DNA of 64,000 nt from Gonocerus acuteangulatus (GCA_946811695.1 OX328126.1:87214924-87278923); one strand, 5' to 3'. Positions 10,822-22,449 are shown, counted from the first letter of the stretch. A program made the numbers and translations. Notes: generated by a model from the sequence alone, not told the origin.

Positions 10822-11004
10822 GAAGATAGCATTGGTTATCATCCTTTCCCGAGCAGGGATGGACCTGGACTCGGAAGCTATGAAGCGACTCTGGCCGCAA
10901 GTCCTGAAGATAGGACTCATCCCATGGTTGGTAGAGTGTGGTGTTGTCGTCGTACTCGGCCACTATCTCTTGGGTCTGCCTTGGATATGGGGCATTCTTG
11001 TTGG
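10822..11004 (+). CDS. Slc9b: NHA/SLC9B-type antiporter, second visible exon
   Basis: It encodes residues 89-148 and completes the split Arg and Gly codons at its edges. The acceptor is gatttcag and the donor GG|gtatgt. The peptide begins KIALVIILSRAGMDLD, a transmembrane segment followed by the R-A-G-M/L-x-LD motif highly conserved in CPA2 exchangers. It continues through a loop (SEAMKRLWPQVLKIG) to two helices, ending YLLGLPWIWGILVG. This corresponds to the helices just before the ion-binding core. The intron before it (about 8.5 kb) is filled with transposon relics; a (GAT)n run precedes the acceptor and gives six spurious Asp codons upstream in the open frame. Confidence 0.92.
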
Positions 11005-11614
11005 GTATGTATATACACATGTATTCAAGCATGCTCTTTGTGTGTCAGGATATATTATACGTGTGAAATAACATAAAAATATGAAAAATAAACTATATAG
11101 GGCCACCATCTTATAGGTGGCCCTATTGTTCCAAAATATTTATATGTGCCGGAAGGTCAAATTTTAATCAAAACACTCCCTTTCTACAATACTCCTTTAT
11201 TTTGCTCTTCATGTTTCTCGTCTTATTGACACCTCTTCAGGAACAGTCAAAATAATATATAATTACAGCCAGAACCATCCGCAGATAGGACCACTTCTAG
11301 ACTGATAAGATCAATCATGTCTACTAGGTATCAGCTGTTTAAAGCCGACAGTTTTAGTGGAAATATCGATATTCCAAAAGCAGTTTTTTGTAATTTTATA
11401 CAATAATTCATTTATCTATTTATAAAAAAATATTTTATTGAGGTATTTATTTTCAGTTTTTTATTGACTGCCTCTTTCCTGTTTTTTATTATGTGTATAT
11501 TTTCTTTGGGTGCTTCTGTGAAGCAAAATCAAGGAGTAGGGAAGAAAGTCAGGTTTTTGTTTGAAATATGATCTTTTACCACTTATAATTATATTAACTA
11601 GAATAATGTAATTT

Positions 11615-11656
11615 TTTTTACGGCGCACTGACGTCTGGGTTAATAGCGCCATGATG
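11615..11656 (-). mobile_element. SINE 3' tail only
   Basis: Poly-T followed by acggcgcactgacgtctggg and ttaatagcgcc matches the shared 3' tail of the window's SINEs, on the - strand. No head or body is attached. Confidence 0.65.
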
Positions 11657-11904
11657 CCTTGTTTTCAGTATCTAAACAAAAATTTAGCATTAAATTGAGA
11701 AAAATGTAATGTAACAAAAAAAAAAAAAAAACTTACGGGATGCTGTCTTGGTACCTCAGGGATTTTACATGTAGAGATCAACAAACTACTGTCTGCTCTG
11801 AATCCCAATGTCTGGAAGATAGAGAAAAGAGAGGAACAGTCACCACTGGGTCTTTCATGCAGGCGCTAAAAATCTACCTTGTGGATCTGCACTGAGAAAA
11901 AAAA

Positions 11905-13134
11905 CAGCCTGCCGGCAGCCTGAAAACTGTGACTCAGTGCCAGTATTTTGAAATAGGACATTTTAGTCTAAAATAGGATTCCACATATTTCAGCCTAAAA
12001 TAGGATTCCACTAGTTAGAGTGCCCGCACTTTATAATAGGGTGCAGGAATGCTAGCAGCCTACAGAGAGATGACTTTATTATGTGGATAAAAAAGAACAA
12101 AGGTAAATTCGGAGTAATAACAATGAGACTTTATTTGGGTGTAATATACATATACACTTCTTAACAAGTAGATATTTACAAGTAGGTATGAGGTATACAC
12201 TTTTTAACAAATATAGATATTTACAAGTATTAGGTATTAGGTACAATGTACTTATGAACAATATTGAACAAATAGGTCTAGAAATAATTTTCTTTATTTT
12301 TTTTTGTTTTCATGACACTTATAGCCGTATTCATAAAGCCGAAGACAGTTGATTTCCGCATCTGTTCAAAGAGAAACAAAAATAAATTTTTATTAATAAC
12401 AAAAGAAAAGTTGTTGTTGTGTTTTAAATTAAAAACAAACACAAATAGGCATTTTTTCTAGTTTAAAATGTCGCAGTAAATTCAAAGCTGCCAGGTAATT
12501 ACAAAATAAATATAAAATAAGGTTTTTGTCTATGGATATGATCATAAATGAAGGAACTATAGAAACAGAATGGACACCAAGTAAAAGTCTACTAATACAA
12601 TTTTGAACTAATATTCTAGCCGCATTCTAGGAACGTATAAAAAAAGACTTCCATCAGTTCTCAGCTTACCAGGCTTATTAAACTCCATCTTCAGTTGGTT
12701 CTATATCCGCAGCGCCATGTTATATTAAGGGAATATATTCTTGAAAAACAAACACAACTTTCTTCATTCTATTGTATATAACATCTGTTCCATAACTGAA
12801 AAGGAACTTAAATGTAGAATTTATACAGGCTCTTGTTTTTATTGTTAAATTTCAAAACAGATGTTATATACAATAGAATAAAGAAAGTTGTGTTTGTTTT
12901 TCAAGAATATATTCCCTTAATATAACATGGAGCTGCAGGTATAGAACCAACTGAAGATGGAGTTCAATAAGCCTGGTAAGCTGAGAACTGATGGAAGTCT
13001 TTTTTTATACGTTCCTAGAATGCGGCTAGAATATTAGTTCAAAATTATATTAGTAGATGTCCTATTTCAAAATACTGGCACTGAGTCACAGTTTTCAGGC
13101 TGCAGGCAGCCAGAAAGTAGATGCGCGCAGCCTG
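11905..13134. mobile_element. Foldback DNA element with nested inverted repeats
   Basis: Outer inverted repeats contain gcctgaaaactgtgactcag followed by tgccagtattttgaaata (about 11918-11967 and 13059-13110). Inside them is a near-perfect palindrome with arms 12588-12789 and 12856-13057 around a 66-bp loop. No transposase remains. The right end touches the 3' end of Helitron-like element B1. Superfamily is not determined, as no clear target duplication was found. Confidence 0.75.
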
Positions 13135-13138
13135 TTTT

Positions 13139-13290
13139 TTAGCACTTTCCTCCGAAGGAAAGTAGCTATTGAGGTTGGACTCATGACGGAATTTTTGAAA
13201 AATTTCTTCAAATCTTTATCGATCCTACCTAGTAGACAGCGAAAATGACCCCCGTTAAAATTTATATATATCTATATATATATATATATA

Positions 13291-13368
<78 letters not shown>

Positions 13369-15102
13369 TGTTAACAAGATAGCAGCCAGAGTTTTTGTTT
13401 TTTCGTCACGAAACTTGGTATATAGCATTCAATTAGCAAGCGATTGAACGAGTTCGTTAACCACTAAAATCGGTCCACCGGAAGGGGGGGTTTACCCCGA
13501 GCCCAAAACACTAATTTGACCATTTCAGCCGTAATATTTGTTATATTTCAACGAAACTTGGTATTCGTAGTAGTAATATAGAGAGAAAAGTGAGATATAA
13601 AAATGAACTAAATCGGTTCATAAGGAAGGGGGGGGGGGGGGGGGTTACTCCGGACCGACAATACCAATTCGCCACTACCAGCCATGATTTTTGGTATATT
13701 TCGACGAAACTCGGTATTCATAGTGGTAATCTACAGGTAAATATGTGTTGTAAAAATAAACTAAATCGGTTCATTAAGAGGGGGGGGGTTTACTCCAGAC
13801 CCACAATACCAATTCGCCACTACCAACCGTGATTTTTGGTATATTTCGACGAAACTCTTTATTCGTAGTGGTAATCTACAGGTAAATATGTGTTCTAAAA
13901 ATAAACTAAATCGGTTCTTTAGGAGGGGGGGTTTACTCCGGACCCAAATTACTAATATACTCATACTGGTCGTAATTTCTGCTTTATTGTAACGAAACGC
14001 GGTATACATCGTGGGTAACTCATGAGAAAGAAGTGTTGTAAAAATGAGATGAATCGGGGGGTTTGCTTTGTAATATATTTCAATAGAAAAGGCAGCCAGA
14101 CATAGGTTCACAAAGGCGCCGCAAGGAGCGCTAGAGGGACTGTATCCGGTTCCTGCTTCCGCCCACCTTCTAATACTTAATCTGGCCACAGCTGGTGCGA
14201 TCCCACATTGAGGTTCTGGAGATAGGGGGATTGTCGCTGCACCAATATTGGCCAACTCGTCAGCTCTTTCATTACCCTGGATACCAGAGTGGCCTGGGAC
14301 CCACTCCAGTCTGACCTTGTTACGTCGTCCAAGTAAGTTTAAGCTGTCTTTGCATTGCTGTACCACCTTTGACCTGATCCTATTCGTGGATAGAGCTCTT
14401 ATGGCCGCTTGGCTATCGGAGAAAATAGTGAAGCGCCTGTCTAATGGAGAGCCGCTATTCATAAGGTCTGCACAAGCGCCGATGGCGGTGACTTCAGCTT
14501 GGAACACCGTAGCATACCTCCCCAGAGGCAAGCGAACATTATGTGTGGACCCCTGAATCCATACGCCAGCTCCTGTGCCAGATTCGGTTTTTGAGCCGTC
14601 TGTGTAACAAAACCGATCCACCCGGCTTGGTGTTAATTTGTGCTCCAGCGCTGCTTCCCTCGGCTTGATCACAGTTGTAAAGTTTGAGATGAAGGAGTGC
14701 TGGTCCTGAAAGTCCGATGGCATGCACAGAATTGGGTCCTGCCAGTTCCTTCGGATAATCGCACAGTGAGTCCCTAGGGTTGGGCAAGGTTCGTGCCCTA
14801 AAATAGCGAATCTGTACGCTGAGCATCTAGCTATCTCTTCGATATATATCTCTACTGGTTTAAGGTCAAGTAGAATCTCCATAGCTCCTGTCGGTGTAGA
14901 GCCCATTGCTCCCATGTGTAAACATAACTCTGGAAGCAAATTAATAATTTATCAGTTACTCATTACAAAATTAGAAGAGAACTATTCATGTTTTTATTTT
15001 ATTTATGTAGGATATTTTAAGCAAATTGTTCTGGAAAGCAGTCTACACTACCCAAATTCTGAGGAAAGTGCTTAGTTATGCAGCTCCTGCGTGACGGACT
15101 TT
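13139..15102 (-). mobile_element. Helitron-like family B, copy B1, carrying a LINE RNase H segment
   Basis: Read on the - strand it begins agtccgtcacgcaggagctg (15102) and ends with a hairpin (actttcct-tcgg-aggaaagt) followed by GCTAA. It contains a poly-G/C tandem of about 147-bp units (13480-14060) with the recurring words aaactaaatcggttc and aatctacaggtaaatatg, and a long (TA)n tract (13261-13366). A second copy, B2, lies inverted at 33979-35493 but lacks the LINE segment. The hairpin-CTAA terminus suggests a Helitron-like mode of movement; this is inference. Confidence 0.55.
14094..14939 (-). pseudogene. LINE ORF2 RNase H domain, open but orphaned
   Basis: An open frame from 14939 encodes about 280 residues of a non-LTR retrotransposon before running into family B repeat sequence. 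The ribonuclease H catalytic set is intact: Asp114 in CYTDGSK, Glu149 in FQAEV, Asp175 in FSDSQAAI, and Asp227 in NERADELA after PGHSG. RNase H in LINE ORF2 removes RNA from cDNA hybrids and is found in I, R1, LOA and some Jockey-related clades. No reverse transcriptase precedes it, and the downstream frame (to 13761) is translated repeat. It appears to have been carried as cargo in element B1. Intact catalytic residues suggest the insertion is not ancient. Confidence 0.85.
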
Positions 15103-15210
15103 TTTCTCCGTGTGTGAGATCCAGTGACAGCACTGGAGTGTTAATTTCATTTATTTTTACTTATTTCTTTATTGGTTATTACATCCTGTACATGAATACA
15201 AATGGGAATA

Positions 15211-15457
15211 TTGTCCCTACCGTGTCAAACTATCGAATATGAAAAATCTCGTTTTGCAGATTCGATACTTTAATCGATATGGCTTTACGATATGGCTTTT
15301 CTTAAATGGTCTTAAAGTTTTTAACCCCTTTAGCCTATAATGCCTTAAATAAAGTATCGAATAAGACCATTTTTTAGTATATTACTACGTCAATGTATCG
15401 AATATGTTCGTTTGCTAGTTTGCTCCAATGCGCATAGACGATAATTTGACATGGTAT
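15211..15457. mobile_element. MITE with ttgtccctacc...gtcaaac ends, eroded copy
   Basis: The left end (ttgtccctaccgtgtcaaac) and right end (aatttgacatggta) form imperfect inverted repeats. The same family occurs at 22981-23224. No coding capacity; superfamily unknown. Confidence 0.6.
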
Positions 15458-15864
15458 AAAACAATATGAAGGTTCTGTGCTCATGGCCTCCCAACTTCAT
15501 CCTCGATTAACGCCAGAAAGAGGCTCAGATGAAATTGAAAGGAACGTACACAAGTTCCCTTCTGCTCCGACCAGCGGCCGGAATCGAAGAGAGATCGTTG
15601 AGCCACAGACATTGGCGCACTTGAAGGAAGAGAAAGCCATTTCTAAAACTTCACTTGGTCACTGCAGCAGATCTCTGGGCCACTGTCTTCTGATTCGCCT
15701 TGGTCAAGAGAGTGGATGGGTGACGCTCGATAGTGAGAGGACTTCAGAATTTTGATGAATGCAAAGCTTAGGGTGGAATCGTATTAAGGTCTTTATGGAG
15801 GTTGAGATTGAAAAAGTAGAACGAAGTGTTAATTGTATCTGTTTTTACGTTTGGTATGTTTTAG

Positions 15865-16040
15865 ATCTATCGTTGCTGCAGTCTCCCCGGCTGTGGTCGT
15901 ACCCTGTCTATTCCGGCTGAGAAACAAGGGTTATGGAGTCGCTAAAGGGATACCAACACTCATCATCGCTATTTCTGGAATAGACGATGCAGCATCAGTT
16001 GCAGCTTTTGGAGTCATCATGGGATTCATGTTCTCATCGG
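15865..16040 (+). CDS. Slc9b: NHA/SLC9B-type antiporter, third visible exon (ion-binding core)
   Basis: It encodes residues 150-207. The acceptor is tgttttag, the donor TCGG|gtgagt. The first base completes the Gly codon started at 11004 and the last base starts an Asp codon completed at 17339. The motif AAVSPAVVVP is the antiporter's unwound-helix signature. The pair Asp-Asp in ISGIDDAASV (visible residues about 189-190) is the carboxylate pair that in NhaA/NHA proteins binds Na+ or H+ and makes exchange electrogenic. Both residues are present, so the core looks functional. The intervening segment NKGYGVAKGIPTLI is also typical of animal SLC9B proteins. Confidence 0.95.
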
Positions 16041-16131
16041 GTGAGTGACCATCATTGCTTTACCAAATTCACAACTAATGTGATAATTGTGGTGGGGATT
16101 TCTTCAAATCTTTGTCTATCCCATCGACTTA

Positions 16132-16339
16132 CTTACTTACTTTAATGGCGCTACATCCCGAGTTGGGTCTTTGCCTCCTCCAAGAGCTTCCGCCATCCAG
16201 CTTGATCACATGCCACCGCCTTCCGTTTAGGAGTATTAAGAAGACTCCTCGAATCAGCAGCTACTGCATCAGCCCATCTAAGTCTTGGTCTTTAACTTCT
16301 TCTGGTGCGGTCCAATGGCATTCCTGAGCTTTCTTAGAA
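16132..16339 (-). mobile_element. 5'-truncated LINE 3' end with target duplication
   Basis: On the - strand the frame ends with a W-R-K-L-L-E-E-A-K-T-Q block, stop codons and an (AAGT)n tail, the usual carboxy terminus of RTE/Jockey-type ORF2 (DRxxWRxLVEEAK). A 15-bp direct repeat, tatcccatcgactta, flanks it at 16117-16131 and 16340-16354. It inserted about 90 bp after the donor of the 15865 exon. Confidence 0.8.
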
Positions 16340-16354
16340 TATCCCATCGACTTA

Positions 16355-17092
16355 ATACCAAAAATGGCCACGTTTATTAAATCGTATTATGATAATTAGC
16401 ACTTTTCTCATTTCACTCGCAATTGACTCCAAATTACTAGGAATGTTTTCTTGTATGTACAATACTCGACATACGCTCTACCAAGCATCATGTTCCCGCG
16501 GCATCCTCCTGAAGCCAAACGTCGATGGTTCCAACTCAAAATTCACTAACAAAAACTATTGATATCCCCCAAAAAACTAACGCTGAAAAAAAGAGGCCAA
16601 GTTTCGGCCCCTCCCAAAAACAGTTTGCCAATGAAACTTATCATACATCATGTCATAGTATTTGGCCAAGTTTTTAGGCCATTAAACGGTATCTTAGTTT
16701 TTTGGGGGGAATTATAATATATAATGTCCTAACATTTTTTATGATTCTACATTTCTTTTACATGCCTACAAGTCAATAACAAGTAAAATACAAATTGATT
16801 TTCCTAAGACTATATATAAATTCCTTCACCTTCCAAATACTCCACGAAGAAATCAATAAAAGAAAGATTAAATATAATATATATTATAAACAATGCAATA
16901 TACGTTGAATACCACTTCGATAAGGTTAATTTGGGCGAAAATGATATATTTGGTTGACAAACTCTACAATTCGCTTATGTCCAAAGTAATTTATTTTGAA
17001 TGACCATTAATCGATATTTTACGTAAATATTCATGAAACATCGGAATTATTATAGTGTAAACCAGAAAGTGGTAAATTCTGTTTTTGTTTTT
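16355..17092. other. Intronic DNA, nothing recognised
   Basis: AT-rich sequence without tandem structure or coding frame. Confidence 0.5.
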
Positions 17093-17132
17093 TTTTTTCG
17101 GCGCATCGACATAAATCTCGGCCATTAGCGCC
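17093..17132 (-). mobile_element. SINE 3' tail only
   Basis: Poly-T then cggcgcatcgacataaatct and cggccattagcgccg: the shared SINE tail with nothing upstream, about 40 bp in all. Confidence 0.7.
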
Positions 17133-17338
17133 GTTATTTAAATATAGTTATTAATTATTAAAAGATATTTCTAACCCGCAATGGAATTAGGTAATAATTA
17201 AAAATTATTAGCAATTAACAAAGTATGTAAAAACATATATTAATAAATGTAATTAGTATAATAAAATCATTTGTATAGATAATTAAAAATATGCATTATT
17301 ATTACATTGTATTAATTAATATCTGAATATAATTGCAG

Positions 17339-17445
17339 ATTCCTTGACTTACGAGATCCTGATGGGACCCTTGTCCATTTTCCTTGGTATATCCTTCGGC
17401 GTGGTCTGGGGATTCATTGCAACCTTCATACCGGAAATGCAAGAT
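17339..17445 (+). CDS. Slc9b: NHA/SLC9B-type antiporter, fourth visible exon
   Basis: It encodes residues 209-243 after completing the split Asp208 codon. The acceptor is aattgcag and the donor GAT|gtgagt, so it ends on a codon boundary. The peptide SLTYEILMGPLSIFLGISFG followed by VVWGFIATFIPEMQD is one amphipathic segment and one transmembrane helix, matching the helix after the DD motif in SLC9B proteins. The following intron opens with a (TA)n tract and a 27-bp minisatellite within 150 bp of the donor. Confidence 0.9.
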
Positions 17446-17489
17446 GTGAGTAAATTATAACTATACCTATAATTTAAATGTATGTATGC

Positions 17490-17490
<1 letters not shown>

Positions 17491-17547
<57 letters not shown>
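17491..17547. repeat. (TA)n microsatellite
   Basis: A pure alternating TA run just downstream of the exon donor and upstream of the 27-bp array. Confidence 0.95.
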
Positions 17548-17553
<6 letters not shown>

Positions 17554-17589
17554 ATGCTCCGCATATTTGACGAATAGCATCAGTGTGAG

Positions 17590-17943
17590 CCAATGTAGGC
17601 ACTGCACCAATCGATGCCAATGTAGGCACTGCACCAATCGATGCCAATGTAGGCACTGCACCAATCGATGCCAATGTAGGCACTGCACCAATCGATGCCA
17701 ATGTAGGCACTGCACCAATCGATGCCAATGTAGGCACTGCACCAATCGATGCCAATGTAGGCACTGCACCAATCGATGCCAATGTAGGCACTGCACCAAT
17801 CGATGCCAATGTAGGCACTGCACCAATCGATGCCAATGTAGGCACTGCACCAATCGATGCCAATGTAGGCACTGCACCAATCGATGCCAATGTAGGCACT
17901 GCACCAATCGATGCCAATGTAGGCACTGCACCAATCGATGCCA
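17590..17943. repeat. 27-bp minisatellite, 13 near-identical copies
   Basis: The unit is ccaatgtaggcactgcacc plus aatcgatg (27 bp, 9 codons). Because the unit is a multiple of three and free of stops in several frames, it yields spurious open frames on both strands (for example repeated HRLVQCLHW). The copies are practically identical, pointing to recent expansion inside the intron. Confidence 0.97.
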
Positions 17944-17959
17944 CTCCAAAAAAACACCA

Positions 17960-18520
17960 GAGTAAGTATTAAAATTTAGATAGGAATAAAAAATAAATAG
18001 ATAGGTTTTCAACATGTTTAAAGAAAGCCAGAACTGCTCAAGACTGTTGATACTATTTTTCACTGTCGCAAAAACAGTCAAAATTAATATAACTAAGTCT
18101 TGATTAATATCTAACGAGTAAAAGAATATGTTTTTTTTCGAAAGATATGATTATGAAAAATAGAGTTTTCTTCCTTCTCTCACACGAAAGTGGATCCATT
18201 CTCAAATATCTGGGTAGAAACATCCAGAAAACGTGGATTAGGTAGATAATAGTCTATTGGCATGAGTACATGACGTTGCCATGGAGTATAGCCTTTTGTT
18301 CTTAATTTTGATAGAGCTTCTTATAAAATAAGAAAGTATAAATAACTCAAAACAAAACATAATAATAATAGAAAGAAATTAAAAAAACAAACAAACAACA
18401 TAATATGTTATATTATAACTTAACTAATGTTTGTATAAAATCAATTAAAATAAATAAAAAATAACTACATAATACCATGTTAAATACACACTTAGCAAGA
18501 ATGAATTATATATACCCTCC
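17960..18520. other. Intronic DNA, nothing recognised
   Basis: AT-rich; no repeats or coding frames of note. Confidence 0.5.
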
Positions 18521-18522
18521 CC

Positions 18523-19480
18523 GGCAAAATTATAGGCCACCCTATATTATGTTAGTTTTTGTCATTTTTTAATGTTATATTTAAGCCAAAGCAAATACAT
18601 ACTGTTCTAATGTCACTGACTTTTGTAAGAGCATGTCTGAGACCTGATCCTTCTTTCCTAAGGATTACCTGAAATGTAAATATTTAGGCGCGACAAAAGT
18701 ATAGGCCACCCACTCAGTTCTTATCTCAATCTTGTTCTAGGAATAGTTATAGTGAACAATACTTTCATTAATTCAATCAGCGAGTCTAATTAAACCTGAT
18801 TAAGTAATAACGAGAGGGAAAGTGATGTCTGAGAGTGAAAAACGCGCGATTAAAACATTCCACGATAAAAATTGGACAATATCGAAAATCGCTCGAACTT
18901 TAAATAGAAGTAGGCATTTCGTAAGGAATTTCCTTAGACTGGGTAGTGATTATGACCAAAAGAAAAGCATTGGAAGGCCATCGGTCCAAGAACAGCGAGC
19001 CATTTTACAATGTGCTTCCAACTCTTCAGCCAAGACGACAGAAATTTGTGAACAAGCTGGAGTTCAAACAAGCATCCGGAATGTTCAACGGCCTTTGCAA
19101 AAGGCAGGTCATTTAAAACTCCAAACTGAATCAAGTCTGACTGAAGTCCAATCAAACTTGATCAAAATCTGTGCTTTTTTCTAAAGCACACAAAGCCGAC
19201 AGAAAGAAGTTTACTTCGGAACACATCACATGGAAAAAGAGATGGAAGAATGTTATCTTCAGCGATGAAAACCAGTTTAATCTGGATGGCCCCGATGGGT
19301 ATCAATATTATTTTCATGATTTGTGAAAAGAAAAAATATGTTTAAGTATCCGTCATATATGAGCTGGAGGTATTATGGTTTGGGCTGGGATAGGATACTA
19401 CGGAAAGACAGAATTAGTATTTTGTTCATTAAATTAAATGCAAAAAAGTGTGTAGACATTGTCCAGAAGCAATTGTTGAA
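18523..19480 (+). mobile_element. Degenerate Tc1/Tc3-like transposon
   Basis: The motif tataggccaccc occurs twice in direct orientation (about 18541 and 18700), like the doubled transposase sites in Tc3 ends. From the ATG at 18825 a 119-codon frame (to 19184) gives SEKRAIKTFHDKNWTISKIA and LNRSRHFVRNFLR, a paired helix-turn-helix, then GRPSVQEQRAIL. After a frameshift, KNVIFSDENQFNLDGPDG and GIMVWAGIGYYGKTELVF show the DDE domain around the second Asp. Stops at the HDL and SIRHI steps kill it. The 3' end is not clear. Confidence 0.85.
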
Positions 19481-19714
19481 AGAGGAGAAGAGCTGACTCC
19501 AGCTTGTTCACAAATTTCTCTCCTATAATACTATGTTGATTAGAAGAATGCAAAACTATTTATTTTTTGTCAATATATGAGTGTTTTTTAGATACTAGAC
19601 TGAAAACAGACAAACATATGTTTATGCCTATATATATATACCAAGACGAAATTAACCTCATGTTTCTGTCTCGTTTGGTTTGAGACATGTGCCATTCTGA
19701 AAGATATTTATATG

Positions 19715-19745
<31 letters not shown>

Positions 19746-19888
19746 GTGTCCTTTATGGATCTCAAATTTACTCCCTCAAGTCTCAAACACTAATAATTTT
19801 ATCATTACTCTTTATTAAAATATTCTGTATTTGCATTATAATATTGATGTACTCTTTGTGTATTTTAACTTCTAGCTTTGTATTGCAG

Positions 19889-20053
19889 CCGTTCGTGGTT
19901 CCTATGAGAATTCTGATACTCCTGGGCGGTGGCTTGATAGCTGTTCTGGGCAGCGAAGCTGTTGGTCTTGGTGGTGCTGGACCTCTGGGCTGCATTGCTG
20001 CTGCTTTCTTGTCGGTATACGCCTGGTCCAAGCAAGGCTGGGATATAGAGGAT
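19889..20053 (+). CDS. Slc9b: NHA/SLC9B-type antiporter, fifth visible exon
   Basis: It encodes residues 244-298 as 55 whole codons between acceptor tattgcag and donor GAT|gtgagt. Two helices are visible: PMRILILLGGGLIAVLGSEA, then a glycine-rich turn (VGLGGAGPLG), then CIAAAFLSVYAWSKQGW. The Gly-rich turn before a small-residue helix matches the FPGSGGLCTLVMAF-like segment of the animal family. A poly-A run (19715-19744) and an AT-rich stretch precede the acceptor. The donor is followed after about 50 bp by an 88-bp tandem repeat. Confidence 0.92.
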
Positions 20054-20102
20054 GTGAGTATCGCTCTATATAGGCTTATAGGAACACAATATTGTAATGC
20101 AG

Positions 20103-20535
20103 ATTTAACCCTTGCACGGCGAAGCACCAATATATGGGTGGTGAGTGTTTGTCACCTAGATCACGAAGCATCAATATATTGGTGATGAGTGGCTTTTGTC
20201 TAGATGAGGAAGCACCAATATATGGGTGGTGAGTTTTTGTCACCTAGATCACGAAGCATCAATATATTGGTGATGAGTGGCTTTTGTCTAGATGAGGAAG
20301 CACCAATATATGGGTGGTGAGTTTTTGTCACCTAGATCACGAAGCATCAATATATTGGTGATGAGTGGCTTTTGTCTAGATGAGGAAGCACCAATAGATG
20401 GGTGGTGAGTTTTTGTCACCTAGATCACGAAGCATCAATATATTGGTGATTAGTGGCTTTTGTCTAGATGAGGAAGCACCAATAAATGGGTGGTGAGTGG
20501 CTTTGGGCCAGACGACGAAGCACCAATATATTGGA
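20103..20535. repeat. 88-bp minisatellite built from two 44-bp half-units
   Basis: About 4.8 units. One half contains gaagcaccaatatatgggtg and the other gaagcatcaatatattggtg; the halves are alignable over 44 bp, so the present unit is an amplified dimer. It lies 50 bp after the donor of exon 19889-20053. Confidence 0.95.
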
Positions 20536-20621
20536 GTTAGCACTTAATTGCACTTAGTAAATTAAAGACTAACGAGAGAAAGCGTAATAGTGTGGAATGT
20601 AGAGCGTTTAGGGGCTAAGGG

Positions 20622-21303
20622 GGCATCTACATTGGTCCCGATCCGATCCGATCCGATAGCCACCGACTGTCGCGAAAAAACAAACACAAGCACCTCAATG
20701 GAGGTGTCTACATTGGTCCCGATCCGAACCGTTTATTGTTTTTTGTTTGCCTTGTTTATTAAATTACGTGGAAAGAATTTTAACGGCGCATCGACAAATC
20801 TGGGCCATTAGCGCCGACATCCAGGGTGCAGCGAGGAATTTTCCCAACGAGCCGTGGTATGAGAAAGTTCCTGCTGCCGGTGGGGATACGAATCTAAGGC
20901 GCTAGGCACTAGACCACGGGAGACCCTACGTGGAAAGATGTTTACAACCTTCTAGTGTTTATAACCTTTCTTATAAATTATTTTAAAATATGAATACTTA
21001 TACTTCTCTTATTGTAGTGTAACACTAAGATTTTTTTCGGGACTGATATACTTCTGGAAAATTTATAGGCCTCTGAACTCCTCTTATATACCTCCAACAA
21101 AGTAATCGAAGGTTTCTATGCTTATTAGGTGGTATTTCTTAAATTAATCACTCATTTTCACTTCACTATGAGGTCATTACTGACGAGCTGGGACTAGATG
21201 GGATCAGATTTGGTCGGGACCAATGGCACTCACGTCGGCCGCTGTCGGTCAAACGATATCGGATCGGATCGGGAGAAATACGGGTCCATTGCAGGTGTAG
21301 CCT
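20622..21303. mobile_element. Possible TIR element with GATCCGATCC ends
   Basis: The segment catctacattggtcccgatc near 20628 has diverged inverted counterparts at about 21190-21302 (cgatatcggatcggatcggg, and gggaccaatg). A partial direct copy occurs at 20706-20730. A SINE is inserted between the arms. Termini were not resolved. Confidence 0.45.
20777..20926 (-). mobile_element. tRNA-Glu-like SINE with target duplication
   Basis: On the - strand it reads head (gggtctcccgtggtctagtg), body and tail. A 12-bp target duplication, tacgtggaaaga, lies at 20765-20776 and 20927-20938. Part of the head around the anticodon region is deleted. Confidence 0.88.
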
Positions 21304-21582
21304 AATACAGCCCTGTCTCAGAACAGAGATGGGGTGAAGGCTGGGCCGCTCGATACTTAAAATTTTTTTTATTGTTCTGTAAATTCGAAATTATTCGTAT
21401 AGGACATGTGTCCGGATTAAGAATAACCAATTTTCATTTAATTTCTTTTGGAATAATATTTTTTACAACAAATGTTATTTTCTAACAATGGTTGTCAAAA
21501 CAATGCATTAAGTTTAATAAAAACGATCTCAAAGCAATACTACTGTGATTTAATCATTTTTCCTGAATCTCAAACTAATTGC

Positions 21583-21926
21583 GATCCAACGTCGTTTACC
21601 GAATTCCTTGTTCTACACCACACTGCAACAGCACTTACATTGGACAGACGAAGAACCGCATTCATAGCAGACTCACAACACACAAATACAACATTAAGAA
21701 CAGAGACATTAAAACCGCACTTTCTAGACACGCTATCACGGTCGGACATAAATTTGATTTCCAAAACTTCTCCATCCTCTCCACTGAACCCAACCTTGAG
21801 AAGCGTCTCCTTTCTGAATCCATATATATCCATCTAGAAAACAATCCCGTCAATGACAAAATTGACAAAGAAGTCATCTCCTCAACCTATTCCAATATTT
21901 TCCATATCCTCAAAACCTTCCGTTAG
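21583..21926 (+). pseudogene. Penelope-like GIY-YIG endonuclease domain
   Basis: The open frame gives VVYRIPCSTPHCNSTYIGQT, the diverged GIY followed by YIG typical of Penelope endonucleases. It continues NRIHSRLTTHK with the conserved Arg and His, SRHAITVGHKFDFQNFSIL, and LEKRLLSESIYI with the Glu position. In Penelope-like elements this carboxy-terminal nuclease nicks the target for priming. The frame ends with a proper stop after ILKTFR. It lacks an initiation site because the copy is truncated at the target-duplication boundary. The coding part itself has no frameshift, so the insertion appears young. Confidence 0.85.
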
Positions 21927-22339
21927 GTAATCCCACCCAGTTCGTTGCCCTATTCCCACACACCGTCTGATCCTTCCTTGTACCTGCAATACCCATCGAC
22001 AAGTCCTTTATCTTTACCGCCGTCCCTCTGTCCTTACTCCCAGGTCGACTTTCCCCAACCCCCTCACCCCATCCTCTCCTGTCTAGCCCTGGCCCAATCC
22101 TTCCCTGTACCTGCAATATCCATCGGCAAGTCCTTTATCTTTACCGCGGTCTTTACCCTCTATCCTTACTCCCAGCCCCACTTCTCTCCACCCCATTCTC
22201 TACTGTCTAGCCCTGACCCATCCTTCCAGTCTTCAGAAATGTTCTCTTCTTGAAACGGGACAGTTCTCAATCTTCTCAATAGGTATGTTACTATGACACT
22301 TGTACTGTATTCGCTTGGATACCATATACATGTATATTT

Positions 22340-22399
22340 ATTTATATTGCTATTATATATATTATATATATATATATATATGCATATATATATATATAT

Positions 22400-22449
<50 letters not shown>

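Noticed and set aside
17467..18081. Long overlapping frames on both strands
   Set aside because: They are translations of a 27-bp (9-codon) minisatellite and a (TA)n tract.
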